From: Leucaena leucocephala
Lineage: Eukaryota; Streptophyta; Magnoliopsida; Fabales; Fabaceae
Direction: 5' to 3'
Length of the DNA: 64,000 nt
Assembly (NCBI GenBank): GCA_037074615.1
Contig: CM073542.1
Span: 20,779,568 to 20,843,567 of the forward strand
Below are positions 13,101-24,500 of the stretch, piece after piece (within the stretch, counting starts at the first letter, position 1; every line of letters starts with the position of its first letter). Below the pieces are notes generated by a model that was not told where the DNA came from, did no database searches, and saw only the letters and a list, made by a program, of their open reading frames with translations. The position numbers and the translations under genes were made by a program.

Positions 13101-16061
13101 AAAGTGCTTTATAGTCTATGCTGATAAAATGCATATTGTTTGAGTCATCATTCTAGTGTAATTTCCAATTAAGTTAAAGCTTTGTCATCTATCTTACTAT
13201 TCTACTTTTTAGATGAGCCATCAATTTGTTGATTGTAATCATCTATATCTAAAATGATAGAATGTTCCCCTTTTTTCCAGATATTAATCAGGAAAAGATT
13301 GTTGAAGAAGGAGGATTGGATGCATTGCTTACATTAATGCAATTGTCGCAAAATTCAACAATTCTTAGAGTGGCTTCTGGGGCTATTGCCAACTTGGCTA
13401 TGAATGGTAATTTTGAAGCTTTTTTGGTGTCTTGTGTGTGGTCAACTACGCTTGTTTGATTGCTATATATATATATATATATATATCATTTTCTTCCTTT
13501 TACAGTTTTTTGGTTCTACGCTTTCATAGTTTCATATATTAAAAAAAATTACGTTTTGGGAAACCGGATATCTATTATCAAGCTTGCATTTGTGTGATTA
13601 TCCTTTAACGACAAGACCACCAAGCTGAATTTTGATTTTTTATCATGATAAAATTGAAGAACGAAGGACAATGTTATCTTCTCTCTCTCTCCCACCAGCA
13701 TATCTTATGCTCTTCTTAGTACTTCTCTTTCTGGCTAGCGAATGTCATTTTCCAAATGTGATACTTCAGAAAAATTACTTAAGATTCTTTTTATTATTGT
13801 GTTTGTTTTGTAAGACAAAAATTTTCCAGATGGACTTTGTTTTTCCAATTTTCAGTAAAGAATTTTTCTGGAAATGTCACCATTTCTAAATTTTGTTTTA
13901 ACTTCTTAAAACCAACAACAGTATTTTCCACTGAAAATGGGCCTTCGCCCAAAAAAGTTACATTAGAATTTTTCTAAGGAAACAAGAAGAAAATTTTACT
14001 GTGGAAAATTTTCTGGAGAAAAAGTTTCCAAAGAATCTTCATTTTCCTACAAAAATGGAACCAATGAAAAATTACATTTTTGGAGAAGATTGTAATTCTC
14101 ACAACATTGGAAAAGTTCTATCAAATTTATCAAAAAAAAGGGGAAAAGTTTCATCAAAAGAACTAAATTGATTTAACCAAAGACATCTATAATTGATTAC
14201 CATTATTTAGTGATGTTGACTTATTCATGTACATCTATTTGAATTTAGAGCTTAGTCAAGGTTTAATAGTGAGCAAAGGAGGTGCTAGGCTATTAGCGAA
14301 GATAGCTTCAAGAGTGGTCGATCCACAGATACTAAGGATGGTTGCCGGGGCACTTGCTAATTTATGTGGAAATGGTATGCAGAAGTTGTCTCTGATATTC
14401 CCCATGTGAAATTTTTACCTGAGTACGATTTAGTAGAAGGGTTTGTTTGGTTTTAAATGTAAAATTTTAGTCTATTTTGTCTCTCAAGTTTATAATTGTT
14501 TTTTTAAACTCTCCTCTTTGATTGTACATATTAAAGAGTTTTCTGTTAAGGGAGTAGTTTCTAATACAAATAATTAAAAGGGTACTTCAAATAAACCAAT
14601 ATATATTTTTTTTATAAATAACTAATTTAACTAAGTTTTTTATGTTTACTAATTAGTTATTTGGTTCTTACATTTACGACTAGGGTAGTACATAAATTTA
14701 TAAATGTTGTCCTAGATGCCAATGTAAACTCATTTTATCCTCTCAAAGTAGATAACTACTAAATCTCTCTCTCTCTCAAAAATGGGTATATGTTTTAGTT
14801 CTGATTTAGAGTCTGTGGATGACAGAGAGGTTACATATGCTGCTGAATGAAGATGGAGGTATCAAAGCACTCCTGGAAATGGTCAGATTTGGGAATAGTG
14901 ATGTCATTGCACAGGTTGCTAGAGGATTGGCTAACTTTGCAAAATGTGAATTTAGAGGAAGAGTTCAAGGTTTATGACTGATCTTAGTTTTATGGACCAA
15001 AACTATTCCTTCTTTTGTTTCTGTAGTAACATCGAAGACAACTAACTACCTTGTGTAGGACAAACAAAAGGCTGCTCATTATTAATGGAACATGATGCTC
15101 TTTCATGGTTGATTGCCAACTCTAATACTGCTTCAGCTTCAACCCGGCGACACATCGAGCTCGCGCTATGTCATTTGGCACAAAATGGTGAGATCCTTTC
15201 TCTATAGGACATTACTTAGTATGGAATTTTAAGAAACTAAATTAATCGAACAAATAATTGGAATTTCAAAGAATGAACTTGGGACTTAAAAAGTTTCATG
15301 TAGCAAGCAATGGTAGAGGATTCATTCATTTTTATTGAGTTGTATAGGAAAATCATTTCATGGCGGTAATTGTTTCCCGGAACTTGTCCAAAGGAAACAT
15401 GTGATTTCCCCTGCAAAATTCAAGTGTATTTTATCATTTGTTTATGTGGAAAAGGATATATTTTCTGTGTTTGATGTTCTTCTTTGGTCTAGCCCGTCAT
15501 TATTCAAGGTTTTTTCCCCATGAGTAACTTATTAGTACTTTGTTGATCCGTGTTCATAAGAGATTTGATAGAGTTACATTGGCTATCAAGGCTCTAATAT
15601 AACCCTCCTTTATCTGGGTTTGAGACTAGTTATGAAACATGAGTGGAATTAATTGTGCTGTACAGTCACGTAGTTGACCCCACTTAGTCTGATAAGACTT
15701 GCTGTTATTGTTTAGTAACTTATTGGTACTTAGTTCTATATCTCTCTACATTACATTGGATTTAGTGGTCAGCATCTGGGCTTGTTTGGAATATGTTTCT
15801 ATAAGAATTAGTGGTTTAAGTTTGCATTTCATTTCTTGTTACTGCAGTATTCCAATATTATTTTGTAAGCCATTTGAAACATTGTTTTGAATTGAAACAG
15901 AGGACAATGTGAAGGAGTTCATTTCTAGAGGTGGAGTGAAAGAGCTGGTTCGAATATCAGTACAATCCACCAGAGAAGATATTCGAAGTTTTGCACAACG
16001 AATACTGACCTCAAGTCCATTGTTTCAGGCAGAGATGAATGAACAGATTTATTATACATAA
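1155..16061 (+). CDS. KIN-UC: armadillo-repeat kinesin (ARK1/MRH2, KIN-UC type), 5' part outside window
   Basis: Plant microtubule motor of the ungrouped ARM-kinesin family; Arabidopsis ARK1 controls root-hair microtubules. Exons read from splice sites and frame: 1155-1304, 2160-2248, 3330-3542, 3701-3826, 9309-9488, 9801-9980, 11326-11451, 11772-11900, 11986-12118, 12220-12312, 13281-13406, 14249-14374, 14826-14969, 15059-15187, 15901-16061 (TAA 16059-16061). All phases join and the frame is open for about 700 codons. The first two exons give the end of the motor (NLSLTSLGKCINAL, ESKLTRLLRDSFGG, SLIITIGPSAKYHAET, FGQR). Next comes a long coiled coil, including two homologous 180-nt exons, then armadillo repeats (ILRVASGAIANLAMN, LRMVAGALANLCGN, VIAQVARGLANFAKC, HIELALCHLAQN). 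Intron 4 contains a copia element; intron 9 has a GC donor. The P-loop half of the motor is not seen, so the gene is either cut by the window edge or truncated. Identification is from remembered ARK1 similarity. Confidence 0.88.
1950..2075 (+). pseudogene. decayed duplicate of kinesin motor exon
   Basis: Within intron 1 of the kinesin, this stretch copies the exon at 1155-1304. It has gaaaaatgtataaatgtatt against ggaaaatgcataaatgcatt, then agctgaagaaaagcccaca, gagtccaaactta and ggttcattt, all in the same order as the exon. Translation gives INVLAEEKPTGITWESKLI against INALAEKSPHIPTRESKLT, then a TGA stop. Similarity seems to run a little past the exon's donor into intron DNA, so this was a genomic copy rather than a retrocopy. 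It has no usable frame and is not part of the mRNA model. Confidence 0.7.
2249..3329. other. kinesin intron 2, no other feature seen
   Basis: AT-rich intron bounded by gtgagt after FGQR and cgcag before AMKIVNKV. I see no coding or repeat structure I can support. Confidence 0.6.
3858..3862. repeat. 5-bp target-site duplication CTTTC, left of copia
   Basis: CTTTC lies directly before the TG of the 5' LTR and is repeated at 8816-8820 directly after the CA of the 3' LTR. Five-base duplications are typical of Ty1/copia integrase. Confidence 0.9.
3863..4154 (+). repeat. copia 5' LTR
   Basis: 292 bp, beginning tgttgacatt and ending accttca, followed directly by the primer-binding site. It matches the 3' LTR except for four substitutions, near the ccctcctctg, atatatcagc, aaagataaat and aaaaccttca segments. 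It should carry promoter and polyadenylation signals; a tctatatatat stretch near the end may act as TATA box. Confidence 0.95.
4155..4166 (+). promoter_or_regulatory. copia primer-binding site
   Basis: TGGTATCAGAGC immediately follows the 5' LTR. It is the standard complement to the 3' end of plant initiator methionine tRNA, used to prime minus-strand DNA synthesis in copia elements. Confidence 0.93.
4171..8516 (+). pseudogene. copia gag-pol polyprotein, interrupted
   Basis: Single gag-pol region. Order seen: gag (ITIHRLNGHNYLQWA); CCHC zinc knuckle (CDHCQKAGHIRDEC, about 4984-5025); aspartic protease (MWIVDSGATDHMSG, about 5275-5316); integrase with an HHCC-type finger (HYRLGHPN...CEVCHLSKH), VHSDIWGPT and LRSDNGREY; reverse transcriptase (KWVFTKKYNPDG, LDVKNAFLNGDL, YVDDIILTGDD at about 7541-7573); RNase H (YTDADHAG, SRSSAEAELRA, RTKHVDIDKHFI). 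Breaks: in-frame TAA at 4543-4545 and at 4600-4602 in gag, a one-base frame change near 5900 in integrase, and TGA at 6162-6164 just after NGTAE where an Arg codon is expected (a CGA to TGA transition would explain it). From 6201 to the TGA at 8514-8516 the frame is open. Confidence 0.92.
8515..8523 (+). promoter_or_regulatory. copia polypurine tract
   Basis: GAGGGAGAG lies directly upstream of the TG that starts the 3' LTR and overlaps the pol stop codon region. Purine tracts here prime plus-strand synthesis. Confidence 0.8.
8524..8815 (+). repeat. copia 3' LTR
   Basis: 292 bp, starting tgttgacatt and ending atcttca, with four substitutions relative to the 5' LTR and no length difference. 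It is followed by the second CTTTC copy. Confidence 0.95.
8816..8820. repeat. 5-bp target-site duplication CTTTC, right of copia
   Basis: Second copy of the host CTTTC, directly after the terminal CA of the 3' LTR. Confidence 0.9.
9309..9980 (+). repeat. tandemly duplicated 180-nt coiled-coil exons of the kinesin
   Basis: Exons 9309-9488 and 9801-9980 are both exactly 180 nt (60 codons, phase 0 at both ends). Their products align end to end: AIQKVLAETTQMYERK against AYQKALAETTKMHEKQ, then ELIEQIEDK against ELVKQIEDE, and ELDMAQKLLNDHQ against QLDLAKGLLSDQQ. They therefore arose by duplication of one exon, lengthening the coiled-coil stalk by one unit. The intron between them shows no obvious similarity to its neighbours. 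Confidence 0.85.
10661..11210 (+). pseudogene. decayed copia pol fragment in kinesin intron 6
   Basis: Two separated pieces of copia coding survive. About 10745-10790 reads FQDFDSGKTIDIVEE, resembling the pre-integrase segment (FQDLESGKTIG in the intact neighbour). About 10933-11170 reads LLSDTMAIIIVKN, IYHDRTKLVELDG, a stop, FIIEKLDLGVFEIRD, VVDLLTKATR and NNKLGMVN, the end of the RNase H domain. The pieces are in different frames, and the reverse transcriptase between them is missing. I see no LTRs. It is more diverged than the element at 3863-8815 and probably belongs to another copia lineage. Confidence 0.75.
11520..11699 (-). mobile_element. short non-LTR retroposon (SINE or RTE-LINE 3' end) with 18-bp TSD
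   Basis: Body 11538-11681 begins with caacaacaacaacaa followed by taagccttatcccattaa and ggggtcggctacatgg. This is a widespread plant sequence that I associate with Au-type SINEs and RTE LINE 3' ends, here in minus orientation so that the (TTG)n tail lies at the left. It is flanked by a perfect 18-bp direct repeat, gaccaatgactagtgcaa, at 11520-11537 and 11682-11699, the mark of target-primed reverse transcription. It lies in a kinesin intron between exons 11326-11451 and 11772-11900. Confidence 0.85.
12313..13280. other. kinesin intron 10, no other feature seen
   Basis: Between the donor gtactgg at 12313 and the acceptor tttttccag at 13280. AT-rich, with several weak internal repeats of the phrase cgtaagtttcatggtttaaatgg near 12640-12720; nothing further can be supported. 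Confidence 0.5.
13464..13487. repeat. (TA)n microsatellite
   Basis: About eleven TA units in a kinesin intron, just downstream of the ARM exon 13281-13406. Confidence 0.9.
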
Positions 16062-17344
16062 TACTTTCTCGAGTCTTTGAATTTGAAAAATGTATCATAT
16101 TAGTATAGTCACTGATTTATTATTTATGCGCGAAAATATTTATATTTACATGGTTCAATTGAACATATAGCTATATCAAGTTCTTTTTCAAGAAGGGTAT
16201 TTCATTTCAATTGGAGAGTCGAATTCAAGACCTGTTTACTAAATGGGTGCTCTTACCAACTGAGCTACGAGAGCTTATATGGAATTTGCAAAATTTTGTT
16301 CTTGATTAGTCTTACCGAATTTCCATGTCCAGAGTCACAATACATAATTTCTGGGTGAATTTAATTGACCGTCAAAGAAGTCAATCATCATCAGCAAAGA
16401 TTGATCATGTTAGGAAGGAGTTTACTGTGAGTTTAAATTATATGAGAATTTGTTGTCAGGTAATTTGTAAGTAATTTTTAAATGTGGAGGTATGCTTTTG
16501 CTATGGTGAGGCTTGAAGATCTGACTCACAAACAACCTTTTTTTATTAAAAAAAAAAAATACTACTCCCCCAGTATAACACAGCTGACTTATCTTTACAT
16601 ATTTATATATATTAAGAAAGATATATGATTTTTTCCGAATTTGCAATTATTTTTAAGAATCACTCCTATTAAAGTTAATTATTCTTAATCTCTTTCTCTC
16701 CTCAATCAATTGGGGATATTTATGAAAGTTTTTTTTTTAATTTTAGCAAATACAATTATATTGACTTTACAAATCAATTGGAGATAAAATATAATTTTTC
16801 ATTATTTTAAAATTAAACAAATTACCTAGTAATTATAAACAACAATAGATATAATTTTTTAATTATGTAAATTTATGAAAAAAATTGGAACTAATTGTGA
16901 TTCAATGGCATAGGAGTTATGTTAAATTTTTTATAATCTTACGGCAGTTTTAACTGGCCAAGTTAGTATTTTTCTTAGCAAAATTAAATTTATATTTGGG
17001 CTAATTAAGGCAAAAAAACAAAATATAAGGTCGACCGTTGAAATCTTCATTATGCAATTAGAATAAGTTATCCTAAGAATGAATATGGACACAAGTAGCT
17101 GGCTAAGATATTAATGATCATGGTGTCATGCCCAAACCATTTATCTTCCACTTCGCGCGTTACAGAGCAAGAACGACAAATATCTAATTCCTAATTCGAT
17201 CGTGGTTTTCCATCTGTGTATTCCCCACTTCCACCGATTAAAGATGAACAACTTTGCTGACATTTTTATTAAAACTTATCTCACTCCTTCTATACGATAC
17301 ACATTCTCTCCGCTTTCAGCTTCCTTCTTCGTTTGGCCATCTTT
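16062..17344. other. intergenic, kinesin to CYP97B
   Basis: AT-rich spacer holding the kinesin 3' region, a tRNA-Thr-like relic (separate entry) and the CYP97B promoter/leader. Two genes in tandem face the same way here. No further coding region is convincing. Confidence 0.6.
16205..16274 (-). pseudogene. tRNA-Thr(AGT)-like relic
   Basis: Read on the minus strand from 16274: gctctcgtagctcagttgg gives an acceptor 5' arm and a good A box (TAGCTCAGTTGG). It is followed by gtaagagcaccc, an anticodon-loop-like tttagtaa (AGT), then aggtcttg and a T-arm-like gaattcgactctcc. About three bases are missing from the 3' side of the anticodon stem, and the 3' acceptor strand (should pair with gctctcg) has decayed to aattga. 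So it is probably a dead tRNA gene or a tRNA-derived retroposon head rather than a working tRNA. Confidence 0.5.
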
Positions 17345-18535
17345 ATGGCTTCTGCTGCTATCTCATGCCTCTCCTCAACCTTATCTGATTGCAATTTCCA
17401 CCGGAGTAGTAATTTCGGGTTTTCGTCGTTTAGTTCTTCTGTCATTCATTTTCCAGTTTATACTGATTTTCGCAATTCTAAGCCCAAAGGGTACTCTTCT
17501 GTGAGGTAACTTTCTAAAACTACTCAGTCTTTATGCCATGCTTGCTTCGCTTGGTTGCCAGGAATTGATGGAATATATAAGATAGTCTGCATTGGGGGAT
17601 ATCTGGTGCTTTCTTAGGTGCTTCAAGCTACAGACGATGATGACATTCTTTTAATTTTCTCTGAAAGAGATCTGTGTTTTTTCTTCTTTTTCTTATGGAC
17701 TGAGAGATCGCTTTACATGTTTTTTTTCCAAAAAATAATTATCTACAGATTTTCAAGTACTTGTGTGAAAGCTAATCTGGTTTTTCGTTTCTTAATTTTG
17801 TGATCCCTTATTTATTTATTTTTTGGTTTGTGGACTGCTAGTTGGCCTGGTCCTGTGGCTGATTCTGAAACTAAAGTGGAAATTTTCAAAAGCCTTTGCG
17901 TTTACTCTGTTTACTGGAAAAATGGAAACTAAATTGGGAAATTTCAAATGATTATCCCATGATATTTTTGTTACTTATCATGGGATAATTTCAATTTTCT
18001 ACGTTTGGCCATCACCCATGGCTTCTGCTATCTCGAAGCTCTCTTCGACCTTATCTGGTGACAATTTTCACTTAAGGAATAATTTTGGGTTTCATTCAGG
18101 TCTTACTTTTTTCATTTTCCAGTTTATACTAATATCCGCAATTCTAAGTTCAGAGAGTATTCTTCTGGGATGCGCTTCTCTATAAAAATTCATACTTTGT
18201 CATGTCTATTTGTTTGGTAGCTAGGACGTGATGAAAAATATACGCTTGCATGCGTTGTATGATATCTGCAGAATTCTTCGATACTTCAAACTAGTAGCAA
18301 TGAGATTATTTTAATTTTATATGAAAGAACTCCTGTTTATTTTCTCCTTTTTTTTCCGGTTTCAAATTTTAACCCGCATATTTGCATGCATTTGTTGGAA
18401 AGCCTATCGCATTTCTCCATTTTTTTCCTTAATTGTTTTATATTGGGCTCATGGGCTTTTTGTCTGGTTGCCGAATTTTAAACTGAAGTGGAAAGTTTTA
18501 AAAGCCTAGGCTTTTATGCTGTTTGCAGGAAAAGA
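17330..18535 (+). repeat. tandem duplication containing CYP97B exon 1 and part of intron 1
   Basis: Unit A (about 17330-17930) and unit B (about 18002-18535) share order and sequence: gtttggccat, atggcttctgct, ctcaaccttatct against ttcgaccttatct, cattttccagtttatact, cgcaattctaag, and the intron phrases gacattcttttaattttctctgaaagag against gattattttaattttatatgaaagaa and aactaaagtggaaattttcaaaagcct against aactgaagtggaaagttttaaaagcct. Divergence is substantial, so this is an old local duplication. Confidence 0.85.
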
Positions 18536-21500
18536 AGTGGTTTAAAGAAAATGAACCAAGGCATGGGCAACAATTATATGCCTATGCTGAGATGTGAGGA
18601 AAATGATATAGGAAAAACACTGTAAACCAACAAGCCAACAACACAATCACCAGAAGTTTCTTACTTTAAGAGATTTTATTTTCATTCATGTTCATATTTT
18701 TCTCCTTTTGAGGCTGATTAGATGAACGTTCTGTGGTCTACATTCTCCTATAAATTGCAACTATTGTGTTCAAATTTAAATAAATAATTTCAGAGCGAAA
18801 TTCTTCATAAATGTTTACATCTCCCTTCAATCAGGTTTTTCTGTTTTTTGTTGAAAGATTTCTTTATTCAGTGCTCATATAATTGGCTTACATTTGAGCC
18901 ATGTATTTGCTGAACATGTGTATTCTAATAATTTAGATGTCAGTCGATTGATGCTGATGAGAGGAAGTCAAATAGAAATCTTCTAGATAATGCAAGCAAC
19001 CTACTTACCCAAGTTTTGAGTGGGGGGAGCATTGGGTCCATGCCTACGGCTGAAGGTGCAGTCTCAGATCTGTTTGGTCGGCCTCTCTTTTTCTCACTAT
19101 ATGATTGGTTCTTGGAGGTACTTTCTACTTACCCATTTCGTAAACATATGACTTGTGTCAGATATTAATTTCTTAACTCAAATATCTTTTTTTCCACTTT
19201 ATCTTGCCCCTTTCCTTTGCCCCTTTTTGGCCTTTCAATTTTGGTATTGGAAACTTTAAGGAGCTGAATTTCAGTGACAAGCCAGCAGAAACTAACCAAC
19301 CATTATATAGTGTTTGACCATTAGGGTTTCTAGCCTTGGCTCTAGTGATTCCCCTTCTGCTACCAGCTAATCACGTTCAAGTCCTCTTAGAGTTAAGCGT
19401 ACTTCAGTGTTGTGGTTGTTCTGGGATATTGCAGTCGGCAAAACAATTTGTGGTTCCAACTTGTGAAGTATTGTGCTAGTAAATACTTGTAAAAGATCTT
19501 GTACTGTTTAAATTAATATTGTTCTTTATATATCTCTGTTCTTCCCAACCCCACACCCCCAAAAATTGCATTTGATTTTACTTTTATTTGAATCTGCTCA
19601 GTTCTTCTTTTTGTCTTTCCTCTGATGATATTGTTGAACATGGCAGCATGGGGCGGTGTATAAACTTGCGTTCGGGCCTAAAGCATTTGTTGTTGTATCA
19701 GATCCCATAGTTGCAAGACATATTCTGCGAGAAAATGCATTTTGTTATGACAAGGTACCATCGTACTTGTAGCATTCTCCTTTTTAAAAAAAAAAATTAT
19801 ATCCATAAGTTGTGATCAGGCTTGAACAGTTCCCATGTTTGGTTGCCTCCTTAGTTGGTATGCTTTGAGGGTTGTTTGTACTATTGAATATTCTGACTGA
19901 GGCATGACTTTTGAGTGTATTTCTTCTCCATTGCTATGTATTCATGTAAAACCTGAAAAGGATAAAATGTTGAAGTACAAAACATTTTTATCTGATTTGA
20001 TTTCTGATTGATACTAAATTTAGGTTCCCATTAATTAAGTAAACCCCTTTTTTGGTATAATAATTTGAGCTTGACATCTTGCCAAATATATTTTCTCTTC
20101 AATTATGCTTAATGAAAAGGCTTCTAAGCTCATTAACCTTCATTTCTGTTAGAACACTACATCTGGGATTTGTGTGGACTTATATCTTGATGAATTTTCT
20201 ATGTGAACTACACTGTAGCTGAGAACCTTTCCGACATAAAGTGCACCTGAACATTTTAAAACCCCCTGTTCATCATTTGGTCAACCTTCAAACTTCCTCT
20301 TCCGATAAGTATGTTCTGATATTTTCACCATCAGTCCTCTTCTTGTGGGAACCTGCAAAATTAATGGCGTTATGCTGGCCAAATTAGATCATGGGGTTTC
20401 AATCTAAGTTTATACATCCTAAACCAGGAAGCTGGAGGATGCCATGTAAAAGCAGGATGAGACATTATCAAGTTTTCACCAAAATGGATTTTTTTAAAGG
20501 GAAAAGAGTATAAACAAAAAGCTGCCAATCAGGGCGCAAACCTGTGACAGGATGGTTTTCAGGAAGATCAAAGTTCCTATTCCATTTGATTAGTTATATG
20601 TTATTAATTTAAAACAAAAATCATTTGAAAATTATTTATTTTTATTTCCATTTTTGGTTTGTGAAATAAAATAGGGAGTACTTGCCGATATCTTGGAACC
20701 AATAATGGGCAAAGGACTCATACCTGCAGACCTTGATACTTGGAAGCAAAGGAGAAGAGGTGCTCATACAACATTTGTTATATCTTTGTCATTTATTCTT
20801 CTTTGTTTTCTCTTTGATTCTGCGTTTCATCTTTTGATTGAAAGTTAAGGTTTCTCAACATTAATTGAAGTAGGATAGTGAGAGAATAGGAATTTAGTAT
20901 GAAGAAAGTGATATTTTACAGGGTGAATTGAGGATGGAATGATGAAGGCTTATTTTAATGCATATCAAGGAAGATCAATTGGTGGTTCAGCTGTTTTTGT
21001 TAGCCTACTATACTTCCATGCCAGACCCAAAAGAGTCTGACAATGTGACCTACTCACTAAATAAGTTGTCAAATATAATTACTAAATCAGTAAATTCTGC
21101 TTAGCTCTGTTGTCTTTTGTATTCCAATGGACTTCGGTGTTCAATTGGTTTAACACTAATGACCTTTTTCAATATGATCAATGCTTGACATCTGTGTCTT
21201 CTATAGCTTATTTTTCCACTGATAATACTGTCAACCATTTCGTGACTTACCTCCCTGAGGTCCTTTTTGTTTATTTTATTAAATTTGCAGTCATTGCTCC
21301 TGGTTTTCATGCTTCATATCTGGAAGCTATGATCAAAGTATTCACCACATGTTCAGAAAGAACAATATCAAAGTTCAATAAACTTCTTGAAGGAGCAGAA
21401 GGCAATAATGAACAGAAGTCAATTGAATTGGATCTTGAAGCAGAGTTTTCTAGTTTAGCTCTTGATATTATCGGGATTGGCGTTTTCAACTATGACTTTG

Positions 21501-24500
21501 GTTCTGTCACTAAAGAGTCTCCTGTCATAAAGGTTGGTCTAAACGATTATGCATTTCAAATATATCATCAATTTTCTTTGGTTGTAATCAAAGGCATGCA
21601 CGCTACTTTTCTACCTTTCGTTTCAAAGATATAGTTTTCTCATATTCAATATATGAGAAAATTATATCTTTAAAAGAATGCTAATGAGATTTTTAAAAAG
21701 AATCAAAAGGTGCCAATGGATTATATTAAAGAGGGGCAGACAGACTAAGTTTTTTATTAAAAACTAACAGTGTATATACACATATAATACGAATATCTTA
21801 TGCTAGGGTGGGCCACTGCCCAACATGTAGGACCGTAGGACTATCCTTGGAATGATACCATTGTATATTTTACTTCTTCAACATTTAATCTGTTACTGGT
21901 TTTTGTTCATTGAATTATCGTCTGTATTTCAAAATTGTAGACCATTTCGATAATTCTTTTAAATGCTATACTTTTATATTTGATATTTTTATATCAATCA
22001 AAACATTTTTATTTTTTAAAGCCATTGATCTGATGAGTTATTGGACCATCTGCTTTAAAATATGTTATAGGCAGTCTATGGCACTCTTTTTGAAGCTGAG
22101 CATAGATCCACTTTCTACATTCCATATTGGAAAATTCCATTGGCTAGGTGGATAGTTCCAAGGCAGAGAAAGTTTCAGAATGATCTGAAGATTATTAATA
22201 GCTGCCTTGATGGGCTTATCAAAAATGCAAAAGAGAGCAGACAGGTGAGAAAGTACTTTTCAGTTTCAATACATCATTGTTGTGTGCATGTGTGCTGCGT
22301 TGATAGGAGAGTCTTATCACTCTACTCTGCAAATCTTTTATCATTGAATCTTGGACCCATCACCAAATTGTTGCTGTTGAACTTCTTTTCTTTTGATATG
22401 TTTATTTCCTGATTATCTGTATTTTCTCTGGCAGGAAACAGATGTCGAGAAACTGCAACAAAGGGACTACTTAAATTTGAAGGTGCCTGTATATCTTTGT
22501 CGAGTGCTATACCTATTTGAAAATGTTAAACTATCTACATTAATTCAGTGCAAATTAGTTCTGTATGTATCTCATTTTCATTTAACTGTTACTAAGAAAG
22601 AAGCTTTCAACAGGATGCAAGTCTTTTGCGTTTCCTAGTTGATATGCGGGGAGCGGATGTTGATGATCGGCAGGTATTTCTCTTCCAAAACTATTATACT
22701 CTACCAAGACCTGTTGATAAGGTTGTTATCATTGAAAGACTCAATGGCCGTATATGACATTTAAAGTCAACTTTTATTTATACAGATGATATAACCTCGT
22801 GAAGAAACTGGTATTCCCGTGAATCAAAATGTCTGCTTATCTTTCCTTCTGTTCTCTTTGACAGCTGAGGGATGACTTGATGACAATGCTTATCGCTGGT
22901 CATGAGACCACAGCTGCAGTTCTGACATGGGCATGTTTCCTGCTAGCTCAAGTATGTTTACCTCAGGCAGATGTTAGACGTTGCGTATTGTTTATGATGG
23001 ACAAATTTAGCTGTTTCATGGCTTCTTTTCATCAGAAGATACTCTCTCTGGTATATCTTGATCCATATTAGCCTGACAATTTCAGAATAAGACTAAAATG
23101 AAGAAGGCTCAAGCAGAGGTGGATTCTGTGCTGGGGGGCAACGGGAGACCAACTCTTGAATCGCTTAAAAACCTGAAGTAGGTTCCAAAGTCCAATCACC
23201 TTTTTATTAACTGTTAAAGGTTTGATATCCATTATTTAGTCAACAAAAAATTCAAGAATTATGAAGCATTACTAACAATTATATTCATCCACATGCTAGA
23301 TAAAGAATAATAGTGCTTAATTGAAGTTATTCATTCATGATGTGGATTTACGATTTATTAATATGAGGGATTTCGACAAGGGTTTCAAGCGTTGGAAGAA
23401 TTGGTAATAATACTAACCTGCAGGATGGGATATGGTAGGTTCTTGTTTTCAATCATAATTGACTTTCTTTTTCTTTCTATGGCTTTCCAATGTCTTAAAC
23501 AAATTACAGTTTGGTCGGATTCTTAATTGGCAATTTATATTTTCTTATCTTTTAGGGGTTTGTATTTGTCACAATTTCTGTATCTGGACTATGTTTTCTT
23601 ATCTTTTAGGGCTTTTTTGTTATTCGAATAGTATTTACCTTTTGGTCATGGTTGAAAAACAAGGCAAATTCGATGCAAGCCCACCAAGCTTGCTTTGTTA
23701 TATCTAAACATGGAAGCATCAGCATTGAGCAAGTCATGTTCTTGTGCTTCCAGTACAGTTTGTTAACATATGTTGTATGCTTTCAGATACACAAGACTTA
23801 TTGTCATAGAGGCTCTTCGTTTGTATCCCCAACCTCCTTTGCTGATTAGACGTTCACTCAAGTCAGATGTGTTACCAGGTATTGCTTTTTGTTGAACCCT
23901 CCATGAAAATGGGACGTTCCTGCTGTGGAGCTAGAAACGAATAAAAGAGGAAAATAACCGAACTTTCAAAGCTTAAATATCAAATAATAATAATAATAAT
24001 AATAGTAATTGGGATGACTGTAATTTACTGAGCCAAAGCTCTGGAGACAACTCCAGTGAAGTAGCATATAGCCACAGCTCATATAGAAGATAATTCTTAT
24101 GGCATGCTTTCCCCCCTTAATATCCACTTGAATGTCTGAAGCAAGCCTATCCCATGAAAGTAGATCTTAAAGATGCGGACCTTAAACTCCTGCCAAAGCC
24201 ACCGCGCTCATGCTGTATGATACAGCTTCAAAGCACCTTCATTCTGCTTGTAAAGTCTCTGGATGTATAAAGAGTTCTAATCCAGGGAGAGAGAGCCAGT
24301 GTCATGTAAACAGTTTGCTCCACAGCTGCCTTTAGACCAAAATCATTTTCTACATTCATCTTACACTAGATATTTTTTCCTTTCTTCTTTTCTTGATTAT
24401 TTTTCAATAGTCTGTGAGGATTTTATGTCACTTTACAGGAGGATACAAAGGAGAGAAAGATGGTTATGCGATTCCTGCTGGGACCGATCTCTTCATATCT

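Noticed and set aside
13860..14160. Repeated gaaaatttttc/ggaaaatttt phrases in a kinesin intron
   Set aside because: Looks like a diffuse AT-rich inverted structure; ends and TSD not definable.
19317..19500. Possible tRNA-derived SINE in CYP97B intron 2 (A-box-like tagccttggctctagtg and B-box-like gttcaagtcc)
   Set aside because: Neither a TSD nor a tail could be found; box matches alone are too weak.
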